Part shown: positions 7,988 through 16,658 of the stretch, in pieces
How positions within the stretch are numbered: the stretch's first letter is position 1
Layout: each line of letters opens with the position of its first letter
Origin: CAZVLE01 sp964627855
GTDB lineage: Bacteria; Bacillota; Dethiobacteria; DTU022
Length of the DNA stretch: 64,000 nucleotides
Direction: 5' to 3'
Assembly (NCBI GenBank): GCA_964627855.1
Contig: CAZVLE010000098.1
Span: 1 to 64,000, forward strand
Position numbers and translations under genes: made by a program
Notes under the pieces: model-generated
The model's database searches: none
What the model was told of the DNA's origin: nothing
Seen by the model: the letters and a program-made list of their open reading frames with translations, nothing else

Positions 7988-9366
7988 GCTTCATCACCAC
8001 CTTCAGACATGGGGAACCCAGCAGCGCTCCAGGCATTGCTGCCACCGAGGACATTAATCACTCTTTTAAAACCACGCTGCTCCAGCAGGCTTGCTGCAGT
8101 CATTGAACGATTGCTGGTATTGCAGAGCACCACAACCGGTTCATTGCTGTTCCATTCACTGTAGCGATGACGAACATCAGGGGCTGGAGCAAGGGTAGTC
8201 CCGGGTATTGCTCCCTTTTTCCACTCATTTTTGGCCCTGTTGTCAAGGACAAGCGGAGGATCATTTTCAAGCCACTCACGGAGGCGATGTATGGAGATCG
8301 TTTCTATACTGCCAACCTCCCGGCCAGCATTAACCCAGGCTTCAATAGAGCCTTCAAGGTAACCGGCAATATGGTCTTGTCCAACATTGTAGAGAGCTTT
8401 TTTTATTTCTTCAAGGTCATGATCTTTTTCAAGGATCAGGACTATTTTTGCGTCAGGAGGAATTACCCAACCGGCAAAGGTAGCCATATTACCATATTTA
8501 CTGATGCTGTAGGAACCGGGAATATGCGCACCGGCATAGGAATGATAAGCTCTTACATCGAGGACCGTAAAACCGCCTTCAATTGCCCCGGCAAGCTCAT
8601 CCACGCTAAAGATTCGGCTTGCCGGCAGGTCCTTCAGCAGAGCGGGGCCCTTGCGATTTATTTCAGAGCAGCGAGCAAAATGATCAGGAGCAGCAGGCAT
8701 ATCGGTAAGCAGGTCTTTCTTGAAGTCTGCGAGGTTTTCATGCTGCAGGGCATAATTACAGCAACGCTCGATACCAATTGTACTCCACAGTTTTGCCGAT
8801 AAAGCCCGACCACAAAGCGACCCCATACCGTGGGCGGGATAAACTTCTACGTGATCGGGGAGTTCCTTGATACGCTTGAGACTGTGAAATAGCTTTTCGG
8901 CCAGTTCTTCTTCACGATTGGGAAAAAGATCCGGGCGTCCGACATCACCCACCATCAGGGTATCACCGGTAAAAGCCAGTACCGGTTCTTTCCCCCGCTC
9001 CAAATCAGTAACCAGGTATATGGTGCAGTCGGGGGTGTGGCCGGGAGTTTCAATTAGCTTAAAATGAAGACTGCCAATGGTAAATTCTTCTCCATCAACC
9101 AGGGCATGATGAGGAAATTCACAGTTGCCGATTTTAGGTGCATAAATCTTCGCCCCGGCTCTTTCAGCAAGTTCCATGTGGCCTGAAATAAAATCTGCAT
9201 GCAAGTGCGTTTCGAGTACAGCAACAATTTCCATCCCGAAAGCCTTGGCCTGCGCTATATATTGGTCAACATTGCGCACCGGGTCAACTACCACGCACTT
9301 GTCGCCACTGCCGAGTACGTAAGAGCACTGGGCGATGCCGGGAGTGTAAATCTGAGCAAAATTCAT
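7984..9366 (-). CDS. CstB-like persulfide dioxygenase-rhodanese
   Basis: This is a 460-residue cytoplasmic enzyme. An N-terminal metallo-beta-lactamase fold carries HLHADF near 54, as in CstB/ETHE1-type persulfide dioxygenases that oxidise glutathione, CoA or other low-molecular-weight persulfides. A first rhodanese-like domain (about 255-345) has no Cys at the active loop (LILEKDHD). A second (about 365-455) has the active loop CNTSNRS. This order of dioxygenase, inactive rhodanese and active rhodanese matches staphylococcal CstB, which produces thiosulfate. The start is ATG 9366 after GGAGGG; the in-frame ATG at 9381 overlaps the ribosome site. It is followed by coupled YeeE/YedE genes that could move the sulfur product. 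Confidence 0.85.
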   Translation of the reverse strand: MNFAQIYTPGIAQCSYVLGSGDKCVVVDPVRNVDQYIAQAKAFGMEIVAVLETHLHADFISGHMELAERAGAKIYAPKIGNCEFPHHALVDGEEFTIGSLHFKLIETPGHTPDCTIYLVTDLERGKEPVLAFTGDTLMVGDVGRPDLFPNREEELAEKLFHSLKRIKELPDHVEVYPAHGMGSLCGRALSAKLWSTIGIERCCNYALQHENLADFKKDLLTDMPAAPDHFARCSEINRKGPALLKDLPASRIFSVDELAGAIEGGFTVLDVRAYHSYAGAHIPGSYSISKYGNMATFAGWVIPPDAKIVLILEKDHDLEEIKKALYNVGQDHIAGYLEGSIEAWVNAGREVGSIETISIHRLREWLENDPPLVLDNRAKNEWKKGAIPGTTLAPAPDVRHRYSEWNSNEPVVVLCNTSNRSMTAASLLEQRGFKRVINVLGGSNAWSAAGFPMSEGGDEA

Positions 9367-9390
9367 TGATAATCCCTCCATTTTGTATAA

Positions 9391-10674
9391 TTACTGCCAG
9401 ACCAGAGCTATGACCAGGGCGGCACTGATACAGCAGCAGAGAGTAAGAATAAAACCAAAGCGCATGAATGAAGCGGTCGAAAAGGGCGCCTTGCTTAAAA
9501 CCATCAGCGTAGCCTGATGGGTGGGTAACAGTAGGGTCAGGTTGGTTCCTGCCGCTACAGCCATAAGCGCTGCGGCAGGCTGCAGGTCACCACCTGCTGC
9601 GATACCGACGGCCAGGGGGGCCATGAAAACAGCAGCTGCAGCATTATTGATAGCATTAGATAAAGCCGTGGAGATAAATACCAGTATAACAATAAGCAGT
9701 AAAGAAGGCAGCCTCCCGGCTGCCGTTCCCAGGAGATCAGAAATAACCCCCAGGGCCCCGCTCACCTCCATCGCTTTGCCAATACCCAGCATCGCCCCAA
9801 GAAAAAAAACAATACCGATATCAACACACCGGTAAGATTCAGGAACTTTTAAAACTCTGAAAAGCATCATGATCAAAACTGCCGCACCGAAGCCCAGGGC
9901 CGGATGAACCAGTCCGAAACTAACCAGGATCACAGCAGGTAATATAGCCGCCAGGACTATCTGACGCTCCCTGGTAGCAAAAGGAGCAAAATGCTGCAGA
10001 TCCTCTGTTTCCGGTTCGCTCACTTCTTCCTGTAAGGAATGATTCTCGATGTGACATACTCCACTGCCGGGATCAAAACCGCAGCTTTTACAGATAGTCC
10101 AGAGGATGGCTGCCGTGAGGAGCATAGCCAGGCCGTGAGGAGCGTAATCAAACATCCGGAAAGGGCTTCCCGTAGACTGTAACATAAAAGAGGCTATGAT
10201 AATATTCGGGGCACTGCCGATCATGGTTACCGAACCGCCGATAATTGAGCCCATTGCCAGGGGAAGTCCGAAAGTTCCGGGACTACTGTCACAGCGGCCA
10301 GCCATACGCACCGCCGTCGGCAACATTAATCCTACCGCGCCAACATTATTCATGAAAGCAGAGGCGAAGGCTCCGGCAGAAGCAACGCCGAGCACCTGAG
10401 CCCGCGTACTCTTGAGCCGTTTTGCTATGGATTGACCTAACCCGCGCATTAATCCGGAGACAACGATTGCTTCACTGATAAAAAACACTGCAATGATAGT
10501 CAGCAGGGCAGGATGACCAAAACCAGAAAAAATTACTGCCGGTTCGGCCACCCCGGCCAAACCAAGTAAAAGTAATCCTCCCACAGCTATTCCCTCGATA
10601 CGCATCCGGCCGGAAGCGATTAATACGAGCACGGCAATCAGAACTATCCAGGGTAAAACATAAGATGGGTTCAA
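9391..10674 (-). CDS. SLC13-type anion permease
   Basis: This 427-residue polytopic membrane protein has 10 to 12 hydrophobic segments. Segments such as GSAPNIIIASFML and NAINNAAAAVFMAPLAVGIA are typical of the SLC13/CitMHS/ArsB superfamily (Na+-coupled sulfate, dicarboxylate or related anions). The likely start is TTG 10674 after GAGGT. It is the first gene of a four-gene run with the CstB-like enzyme and the YeeE/YedE pair, 24 bases ahead of the CstB-like start. A sulfur oxyanion substrate is therefore plausible but inferred. Confidence 0.8.
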   Translation of the reverse strand: MNPSYVLPWIVLIAVLVLIASGRMRIEGIAVGGLLLLGLAGVAEPAVIFSGFGHPALLTIIAVFFISEAIVVSGLMRGLGQSIAKRLKSTRAQVLGVASAGAFASAFMNNVGAVGLMLPTAVRMAGRCDSSPGTFGLPLAMGSIIGGSVTMIGSAPNIIIASFMLQSTGSPFRMFDYAPHGLAMLLTAAILWTICKSCGFDPGSGVCHIENHSLQEEVSEPETEDLQHFAPFATRERQIVLAAILPAVILVSFGLVHPALGFGAAVLIMMLFRVLKVPESYRCVDIGIVFFLGAMLGIGKAMEVSGALGVISDLLGTAAGRLPSLLLIVILVFISTALSNAINNAAAAVFMAPLAVGIAAGGDLQPAAALMAVAAGTNLTLLLPTHQATLMVLSKAPFSTASFMRFGFILTLCCCISAALVIALVWQ

Positions 10675-10786
10675 TTGTTTACCTCAAAGTAAGAGTGGTT
10701 CTTAATTTTTAATATTATACCGTAAATTGCTCGGATGGAAAAGCTTGGCTTATATATTTTATCGAGCAGAGTGAATCTTAGTGCAG

Positions 10787-11428
10787 CTAAAAATCTTTCT
10801 CTGCCCTTTTTAAGAAGCGAAGGTGGCAGGTGTCATTCAGCCTGACAATAGTGAAGTTACCATAATCATAGTCAAGCTCATTCAAGCAGGCTGTGTCCTG
10901 GCGAATTTTCCAAAAAGATTGCTGGGTAAGACTCAGCAGTCTACACAGCAAGGCCTTGTTGACTGCCCGATGGGAAACAATAACTAGTTCTCGATCTGGA
11001 TTATTCTTAACCGCGCGATAAAGCCCTTTTTCAGATCTTTCGGCGACTGTATCCAGACTTTCACCGGCAGGAAATACAATTTTACCGGGCTCCTCAACCC
11101 ATGTTTTAAAAAGAAGGGGGTATTCCTCTTCAACTTCTTGCAAAGACTTCCCTTCCCAATGACCAAAACAGATATCTATAAAGGCGGGATCATTGACAAC
11201 CTCAGCATCTTCCAGATAGGAAGCGGCAATTTCTGCAGTTTCTCTTGATCTCATCAGTGGGCTACAGAAAAAAACCGGGTTTACAAGTTCCAAGCTTTTC
11301 AGGACAGCTGCAATACTTTCAGCCTGACAGCGCCCAAAGCCGTTCAGGGGTACATCCGCCCGCCCCCGAAAAATATCTTCCCGATTCCATTCTGTTTCTC
11401 CATGTCTGATTAAAAAAACTTTCATCAT
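10787..11428 (-). CDS. Histidine phosphatase family protein (phosphoglycerate mutase-like)
   Basis: This 213-residue soluble enzyme begins with KVFLIRHGETEWN, whose RHG His is the phosphorylated residue. SPLMRSRETAE lies near 57-67. The second catalytic His is in VSHRAVNK near 151. The length fits the cofactor-dependent mutase/CobC-like phosphatase superfamily. The substrate cannot be fixed: phosphosugars, alpha-ribazole phosphate or others are possible. AGAGGGG precedes two adjacent ATG codons. No cobalamin genes are nearby, so CobC is not favoured. Confidence 0.8.
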   Translation of the reverse strand: MMKVFLIRHGETEWNREDIFRGRADVPLNGFGRCQAESIAAVLKSLELVNPVFFCSPLMRSRETAEIAASYLEDAEVVNDPAFIDICFGHWEGKSLQEVEEEYPLLFKTWVEEPGKIVFPAGESLDTVAERSEKGLYRAVKNNPDRELVIVSHRAVNKALLCRLLSLTQQSFWKIRQDTACLNELDYDYGNFTIVRLNDTCHLRFLKRAEKDF

Positions 11429-11861
11429 GTTTTTATCCCCTCTTCTAATAACCTATTGCAGGTGCAGGCTTCAAACCAGTTTGCCTGTAATCACTATATA
11501 TGCCCGGCTTCTTGCAATAGATAGGCACTCCGCAATATCCATCCTCTTAAATTGATTATAACAGGTTCATTTCGGTAGATCGAAATTGGTTTCCTCTTTT
11601 AATATCTTGATATTACAGGGGGAAAATCCCCATTTGCTATTGAATATAACTGATACCTGGCGATTGAACCAGGCTCAATATACTGCACTAAAAGGGTGGC
11701 CTTATATATTCACATACTGTCTGTCTTATATTAAAGCCGGGAAGATCAAGGTAGTAATTAAGCCGGCCTGAGATAAATGATGATCTTCAAAAGGTTATGG
11801 AAAAAAGACCTGTAAGAAAAAATGCTTTATTATGAAGAGATATCGAAGGAGGCCATTAGTA
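11429..11861. other. Intergenic region without a supported gene
   Basis: This stretch separates two divergent genes and so should hold both promoters. I see no convincing promoter pair or hairpin terminator. A 61-codon frame (11586-11771) has no ribosome site and no recognisable motif. Confidence 0.5.
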
Positions 11862-12944
11862 ATGGATATATATGAAAGCTTGAGAGAGGTCTTGGATACC
11901 CATCCTTCTACAGCGCCAAAGGCAAGAGCGATTGATGAAATCCTGAAAATTCTTTTTACCCCACAGGAAGCAGCCATTGCTTCTGTGATGAGTTACAGGG
12001 TAAAAAAAGTTTCTGATCTGGCCGCAAAGGCAGGCCTTTCTGAAACTGAAACAATGAGCCATCTCGAAGCCCTGGCCAATAAGGGCATAATTATGGCACG
12101 CAGAAAAGACGGTGAAATGCATTATGGTCTTGTTCCGCTTATTCCGGGTGTATTCGAGTTTCCTTTCATGAAAGATGAAGGAACAGCAGAACAGAAACGC
12201 CTCGGCGCACTCTGGGAAGAGTATCACCGAAAAGCACTTGGGAATGCTTTTGCCGGAAACCCTACTCCGTTAATGCGGGTGGTAGCGGTAGAAGAGTCGA
12301 TCACTGCAAAGGATCGCATCCACCCCTATGAAGAAGTTAAAACTTTTATTGATGATGCCACTTACCTGGCCCTGGCTAAGTGTGCCTGCAGAATCAGCGT
12401 TGCCGGTTGCGAAAAACCTAAAGAAGTGTGCCTGATCTTCGGCAATGCTGCAGAATTTCTGGTTGAAAGAGGCTTTGCCCGCAGGATCAGCAAAGATGAT
12501 GGATTAGCTGTACTCAACAGGGCCGAAAAGGCCGGCCTGGTTCACACGAGTAACAACAGCGCCGACCGGGCCAACCTGATCTGCAACTGCTGTCCCTGCT
12601 GCTGTACTGTCTTACGTGGGAAAACACAGCTCAACCATCCCCATGCTTTCGAACCAAGCCGCTTCGAAGCAAAAGTCAATAGCGATGAATGTAGCGGATG
12701 CTCAATATGTGCCAATGAAAGGTGCCCGGTTAAAGCCATTTCAATGAATAATGAAGTTGCCATGGTCAATAAAGACCAGTGCATCGGCTGCGGCCTTTGT
12801 GTAACAAGCTGCCCGACCGGAGCAATGGCCCTGGAAGAGAGAGCGCAGATTCCCTCAACTCCGGCAACACTAATGGAAATGGGCATGAAGGTTGTAGAGG
12901 AAAAAGGCAGGCTGGAAGCGTTCATGAAACTGATGAGCGAATAA
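11862..12944 (+). CDS. Winged-helix / ferredoxin fusion protein
   Basis: This 360-residue protein has an N-terminal HTH of the ArsR/MarR type (about 25-95; SDLAAKAGLSETETMSHLEAL). A middle Cys-rich part carries CACRISVAGC (about 180) and CNCCPCCC (about 245). Two C-terminal [4Fe-4S] motifs follow, CSGCSICANERCP and CIGCGLCVTSCP (about 280-325). The layout suggests an electron-transfer or redox-sensing protein whose HTH may be structural or DNA-binding. The start is ATG 11862, nine bases after AAGGAGG; an in-frame ATG at 11832 lacks one. It is monocistronic as far as can be seen. The partner is unknown. Confidence 0.75.
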   Translation: MDIYESLREVLDTHPSTAPKARAIDEILKILFTPQEAAIASVMSYRVKKVSDLAAKAGLSETETMSHLEALANKGIIMARRKDGEMHYGLVPLIPGVFEFPFMKDEGTAEQKRLGALWEEYHRKALGNAFAGNPTPLMRVVAVEESITAKDRIHPYEEVKTFIDDATYLALAKCACRISVAGCEKPKEVCLIFGNAAEFLVERGFARRISKDDGLAVLNRAEKAGLVHTSNNSADRANLICNCCPCCCTVLRGKTQLNHPHAFEPSRFEAKVNSDECSGCSICANERCPVKAISMNNEVAMVNKDQCIGCGLCVTSCPTGAMALEERAQIPSTPATLMEMGMKVVEEKGRLEAFMKLMSE

Positions 12945-13105
12945 CACAGTAGTTAAAAAAATAGTAACATAATACTCCGCACCAACACCGAACTCAAAAG
13001 ATCGACTATGATTGATTACCTGAAACCATATTTTAACAAGCAGTAATCAAGCTTGTTTTCGTTGAAAAAAGTGAAGATGTAATATAAAATACAATTACCT
13101 GCTAA

Positions 13106-13120
13106 TGCAAGTGATTTGCA
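13106..13120 (+). promoter_or_regulatory. Candidate Zur/Fur operator ahead of the znu operon
   Basis: The dyad TGCAA-GTGAT-TTGCA is a 5-5-5 inverted repeat located just upstream of the decayed binding-protein gene and the znuCB genes. An AT-rich segment (TAATATAAAAT) precedes it by about 15 bases and could supply a -10. The operon ends with a Fur-family regulator gene. The assignment as its operator is inference from position and symmetry. Confidence 0.4.
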
Positions 13121-13152
13121 ATCAGTAAAAGCGTCGAACCGCACAGCAACGA

Positions 13153-13320
13153 ACCATCACCAAGGTAGCCCGCGTTGTTGCTGAACAAACCGGTGCGAAA
13201 ATGGTCTTGCTGCACGGAGCCCATAATGTAACATCTGAAAAGCTGAACAGCGGTATAAGTTACATCAGGATTATGGAAGATAATCTTTAAAAATTAGTCG
13301 AAGGGCTCAGGGAACAATGA
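13153..13320 (+). pseudogene. Remnant of a zinc-binding protein gene (znuA 3' end)
   Basis: Reading in one frame gives ITKVARVVAEQTGAK, then LLHGAHNVTSEKLNSGISY and IMEDNL. This matches the C-terminal end of ZnuA/TroA zinc or manganese binding proteins. An in-frame TAA at 13288 interrupts it. After that stop the frame continues KLVEGLREQ to a TGA at 13318, which overlaps the znuC start as ATGA, as a functional operon would. An upstream in-frame TAA (13126) and lack of the N-terminal 250 residues show that most of the gene is deleted. The rest of 12945-13152 holds only the candidate operator. Confidence 0.75.
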
Positions 13321-14069
13321 CACCGTTAGTAACAGTGGAGAATCTTACCGTTAAATACGGCAAACATAAGGCCTTTAGCAAGATCAGCTTCGTCGCAAAC
13401 AGAGGAGACTATATAGGTATTGCCGGCCCTAATGGATCCGGTAAAACTACTCTGATCAAGGCATTGCTCGGGTTGCTGCCAATAGCGGAAGGAGAGATCA
13501 CGTATCATGGTAAGGAGTCAAAGAAACGGTTCATCGGCTATTTGCCACAAAAGTCTATCCAGAGTGACAATCTTTTCCCGGCTACAGTACGAGAAGTCGT
13601 TGCCATGGGCTTACTGGCATCGAAAAGGGGACCCCGTTTTTTTAACCCCGCCGACAATGAAAAAGTTTTTAGGATCCTTGAAAGACTGGGCATAGATGAT
13701 CTTGCAAATAATAAAGTAGGCAGCCTTTCCGGTGGGCAGCAACAGAGAGTCTTGCTTGCTCGTGCCCTGGTTGGTTCCCCGTGCATGCTTATTCTTGATG
13801 AACCGACAAGTGCTCTTGATCCACAAATCCGCGATAATTTCTACGAACTCCTTGATCAGTTAAACAAAAAAGATGGTGTGACAATTTTACTCGTAACACA
13901 TGACATGGCTTCCATTGGCAGGTATACACAAAAACTCCTTTACCTGGACAAACGGTTAGTCTTTTACGGTAACTATGAAGAGTTTTGTGCTTCTGAAACA
14001 ATGGGAAATTACTTCGGCACCCTTTCTCAACATCAATTCTGCTGGAGGCATAGCCGGGATGTACTATGA
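13317..14069 (+). CDS. znuC: Zinc/manganese ABC transporter ATPase
   Basis: This 250-residue cytoplasmic ATPase has Walker A GPNGSGKT near 40, signature LSGGQ near 139, Walker B LILDEPTSALDP near 159 and the switch His in VTHD. Sequence and neighbours (a ZnuB permease and a Fur-family regulator) place it with Zn/Mn importers of the ZnuC/MntB type. ATG 13317 overlaps the TGA of the binding-protein remnant. It overlaps znuB by 11 bases. The metal cannot be decided from the ATPase alone. Confidence 0.85.
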   Translation: MTPLVTVENLTVKYGKHKAFSKISFVANRGDYIGIAGPNGSGKTTLIKALLGLLPIAEGEITYHGKESKKRFIGYLPQKSIQSDNLFPATVREVVAMGLLASKRGPRFFNPADNEKVFRILERLGIDDLANNKVGSLSGGQQQRVLLARALVGSPCMLILDEPTSALDPQIRDNFYELLDQLNKKDGVTILLVTHDMASIGRYTQKLLYLDKRLVFYGNYEEFCASETMGNYFGTLSQHQFCWRHSRDVL

Positions 14070-14880
14070 CATGATCGTAGAATCATTACAATATGATTTT
14101 ATCCGCAGAGCTATGCTGGTAGGGCTACTGATCTCATTATGCTGTGCTTTCCTGGGTCTATTTTTAGTTTTGCGAAAGCTATCAATGATCGGAGACGGCC
14201 TGGCCCATGTCAGTTTCGCTACGGTAGCCCTGGCTTTACTCCTCTCAGCATCGCCCTTATTTGTCAGCATTCCACTGGTAATAATCGCTTCCTTTGCTAT
14301 CCTGGCTTTAAGTGAAAAGGCAGGCCTGCACGGAGATGCAGCAATTGGCCTGGTTGCCTCTTTTTCCATTGCTATAGGTGTTTTGATCGCCAGCCTGGCC
14401 GGTGGCTTCAATGTAGATTTGATGAGTTATCTATTTGGCAGTATTCTGGTTATCAGCAGGGCTGAAGTTATTATATCCGTGATTCTTTCTTTTTTCGTGC
14501 TGGTCGTCGTTATATATTATTTTAACAGCCTTTTCGCGGTAACCTACGATGAAGATTTTGCAAGAGTGCTGGGACTTAACACCCGAACCATGAACTACCT
14601 GGTAGCAACATTGACCGCCATTACCATCGCTCTGGGGATCAGGGTGGTCGGCACAATGCTCATTGCAAGCCTGATCGTCTTTCCCACTGTTACAGCACTG
14701 CAGGTTTCAAAGGGCTTCAAATCATCCATCCTAATTGCAACCCTGGTCTCGGCATCCTGTGTTATAAGTGGTGTTTTCGCTTCATACATCTTTAATTTTC
14801 CAACAGGAGCAACTATAGTGCTCTTAAACGGAGTTGCTTTTATTGCCTCTTTCATGATTCGCAGGTTAATCCTAACCTGA
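14059..14880 (+). CDS. znuB: Zinc/manganese ABC transporter permease
   Basis: This 273-residue membrane protein has about eight hydrophobic segments. Typical ABC-3 family features include LRKLSMIGDGLAHVSFA near 45 and GLNTRTMNYL near 175. It forms the channel with ZnuC. The start is ATG 14059, ten bases after GGAGG and overlapping the end of znuC. The next ATG (14071) is too far from the ribosome site. The matching binding protein is only a remnant here, so transport needs a binding protein encoded elsewhere. Confidence 0.85.
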   Translation: MYYDMIVESLQYDFIRRAMLVGLLISLCCAFLGLFLVLRKLSMIGDGLAHVSFATVALALLLSASPLFVSIPLVIIASFAILALSEKAGLHGDAAIGLVASFSIAIGVLIASLAGGFNVDLMSYLFGSILVISRAEVIISVILSFFVLVVVIYYFNSLFAVTYDEDFARVLGLNTRTMNYLVATLTAITIALGIRVVGTMLIASLIVFPTVTALQVSKGFKSSILIATLVSASCVISGVFASYIFNFPTGATIVLLNGVAFIASFMIRRLILT

Positions 14881-14971
14881 TTACAAGCAAATTTGCCTGG
14901 ACATTGACAGTATGGTTAATTAAAGTTAAGATCACCAGGTGATTCCTGAAACAAATGGGAGGCAACCTTCT

Positions 14972-15400
14972 GTGGAAAAACTTTGCGCTGCAACCATTAT
15001 AAGGGAATACGGTCTTAAACATACTGCCGGAAGAGAAGCCCTTTTACACACGCTGATAAGGGCCGATCAGCCCTTATCTCACAAGGAAATATGCGATAGG
15101 CTGGAGGGAACGATACATTATGATCCGGTCAGCATTTACCGTTCCCTGGAAACATTTATCAGCTCCGGTATAGTGCACCGGATCGAAGGGGATAATCGCA
15201 CCTGGCTTTTCGCCGTTTGCACCTGCCGTGAAGGAAACCACTGCCATCCCCATTTCTTCTGCCGCTCCTGTGGAAAGAGCGAATGCCTGAAGGACCTGCA
15301 GATGCCAGGCACTTCCGGGCTGGAGGACAGTTACTTGGTTGAGGAAAAACGCTTTTACCTGAAAGGTGTCTGTAAAAGCTGTGCCACCCACATTAGCTGA
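14972..15400 (+). CDS. Fur-family metalloregulator, probably Zur
   Basis: This 142-residue repressor has an N-terminal winged helix (residues 10-80; YGLKHTAGREALL, PVSIYRSLETF) and a C-terminal metal domain. The His/Cys cluster CHPHFFC and two structural CxxC sites (CRSC and CKSC) bind zinc. The start is GTG 14972, nine bases after GGGAGG. An upstream GTG at 14939 has no ribosome site. It is 91 bases downstream of znuB, consistent with control of zinc uptake. PerR or Fur specificity cannot be excluded from sequence. Confidence 0.8.
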   Translation: MEKLCAATIIREYGLKHTAGREALLHTLIRADQPLSHKEICDRLEGTIHYDPVSIYRSLETFISSGIVHRIEGDNRTWLFAVCTCREGNHCHPHFFCRSCGKSECLKDLQMPGTSGLEDSYLVEEKRFYLKGVCKSCATHIS

Positions 15401-15429
15401 TAGTTGTTGTCCTTTGGACCGGTAGTTAT

Positions 15430-16626
15430 TTAATGGCGCTGCTTGAGCTTCTTAACCGCCCTATCCAACCCCTCGACTGACAGTTCATACATGGGGAAAA
15501 CAGTGCGAATAGCATTAATAGTGTAATTACCGGTAGAGCGATCCCAGAAAGTAGCAGGAATCGGGTTTAACCAAACGGAATGGTTAAAGTGTGCAGCAAT
15601 ACGCTTCAGCCAGGTAATCCCCGCCTCTTCATTACTGTAACTGTAGTCGATGGCACCACCCGGCATAGTCAATTCACTGGGCGCCATGCTGGCATCACCA
15701 AGCAAAATTAGTTTGTATTCCGGCCCGAGCAGGCGCAGAAAATCTTCAGTGGGGATAGCGCTCTTCATAAAGCAGGATGGTTCACTGTAGATGTGATGAT
15801 AAATGCAGTTGTGAAAATAGAAAAAGCGCATGTCCTTAAAATGACTTGAACGGTTCATGGCCGTAAAAAGCTGACTGCAGATACGGGTGTATGGTTCCAT
15901 CGAGCCACCTGAATCCATCACCAGGGCAACCTTAACCGTATTCTTGCGACTTCTTCTCCACACCACTTCAAGCAGGCCACCCCGGTCACCAGTTTTACGA
16001 ACTGTTTCATCAAGATCCAGTTCGTCACGGGGGCCCTCTACTTTGCTGCTTAACTGCCGCAGCTTGCGCAGGGCAACCTCAAACTGCCGAATACCAATGG
16101 TCGCATCAGCCCTGTAACCACGGAAATTTCTCTGAGCCGCCACCTGTACAGCCGACTTGTTCAGAGATTCCCCACCGATACGCACTCCGGCCGGATGGTA
16201 GCCGGAATGCCCCAGGGGCGAAGTACCACCTGTGCCAATCCACCTGTCACCACCGTGGTGTTCTTCCTGCTGCTCGCGCAGTCGCTCTTCGAGTAGGCGA
16301 CGCAGTCCATCAAGATCGAACTGCTCGTATAGCTGGCGTTCTTCCGGTGAAATCTTCTTTGGCGGCAAAGCATTTTGCAACCATTGCAATACCTTTTCAG
16401 TTATCTCAAGCGGGGTTTCAATGTCGCGAAAGTAACTGTAAAAGGCCAGATCATAACGATCGTAGTGAGTTTCGCTTTTCACCAGGATTGACCGGGCCAG
16501 ATAATAGAAATTGGTTAGACTCGAAAAGGCCATCCCCTTGCTCAAGGCTTCCATCAGCACCATCCACTCGGTGATGCTCACAGGCACCCCACAGGCCCTG
16601 AGTTGATAGAAAAAGTTAACAAACAT
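15430..16626 (-). CDS. VWA-domain protein, CoxE-like
   Basis: This 398-residue soluble protein has an N-terminal region of about 200 residues rich in Arg/Glu and a C-terminal von Willebrand A domain (from about 230). Its metal-site motif reads MDSGGSM, where canonical VWA has DxSxS. The Gly variant is frequent in CoxE-like proteins. It pairs with the MoxR-type ATPase encoded immediately upstream. Such pairs act as chaperones in enzyme maturation or metal insertion. The client is unknown. ATG 16626 follows AAAGGAT. Confidence 0.8.
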   Translation of the reverse strand: MFVNFFYQLRACGVPVSITEWMVLMEALSKGMAFSSLTNFYYLARSILVKSETHYDRYDLAFYSYFRDIETPLEITEKVLQWLQNALPPKKISPEERQLYEQFDLDGLRRLLEERLREQQEEHHGGDRWIGTGGTSPLGHSGYHPAGVRIGGESLNKSAVQVAAQRNFRGYRADATIGIRQFEVALRKLRQLSSKVEGPRDELDLDETVRKTGDRGGLLEVVWRRSRKNTVKVALVMDSGGSMEPYTRICSQLFTAMNRSSHFKDMRFFYFHNCIYHHIYSEPSCFMKSAIPTEDFLRLLGPEYKLILLGDASMAPSELTMPGGAIDYSYSNEEAGITWLKRIAAHFNHSVWLNPIPATFWDRSTGNYTINAIRTVFPMYELSVEGLDRAVKKLKQRH

Positions 16627-16658
16627 TGACAGCGATCCTTTCTGACAACTCCAGCCTT

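Noticed and set aside
8167..8802. 211-codon plus-strand frame opposite the CstB-like gene
   Set aside because: It is antisense to a clear enzyme and has no recognisable protein features.
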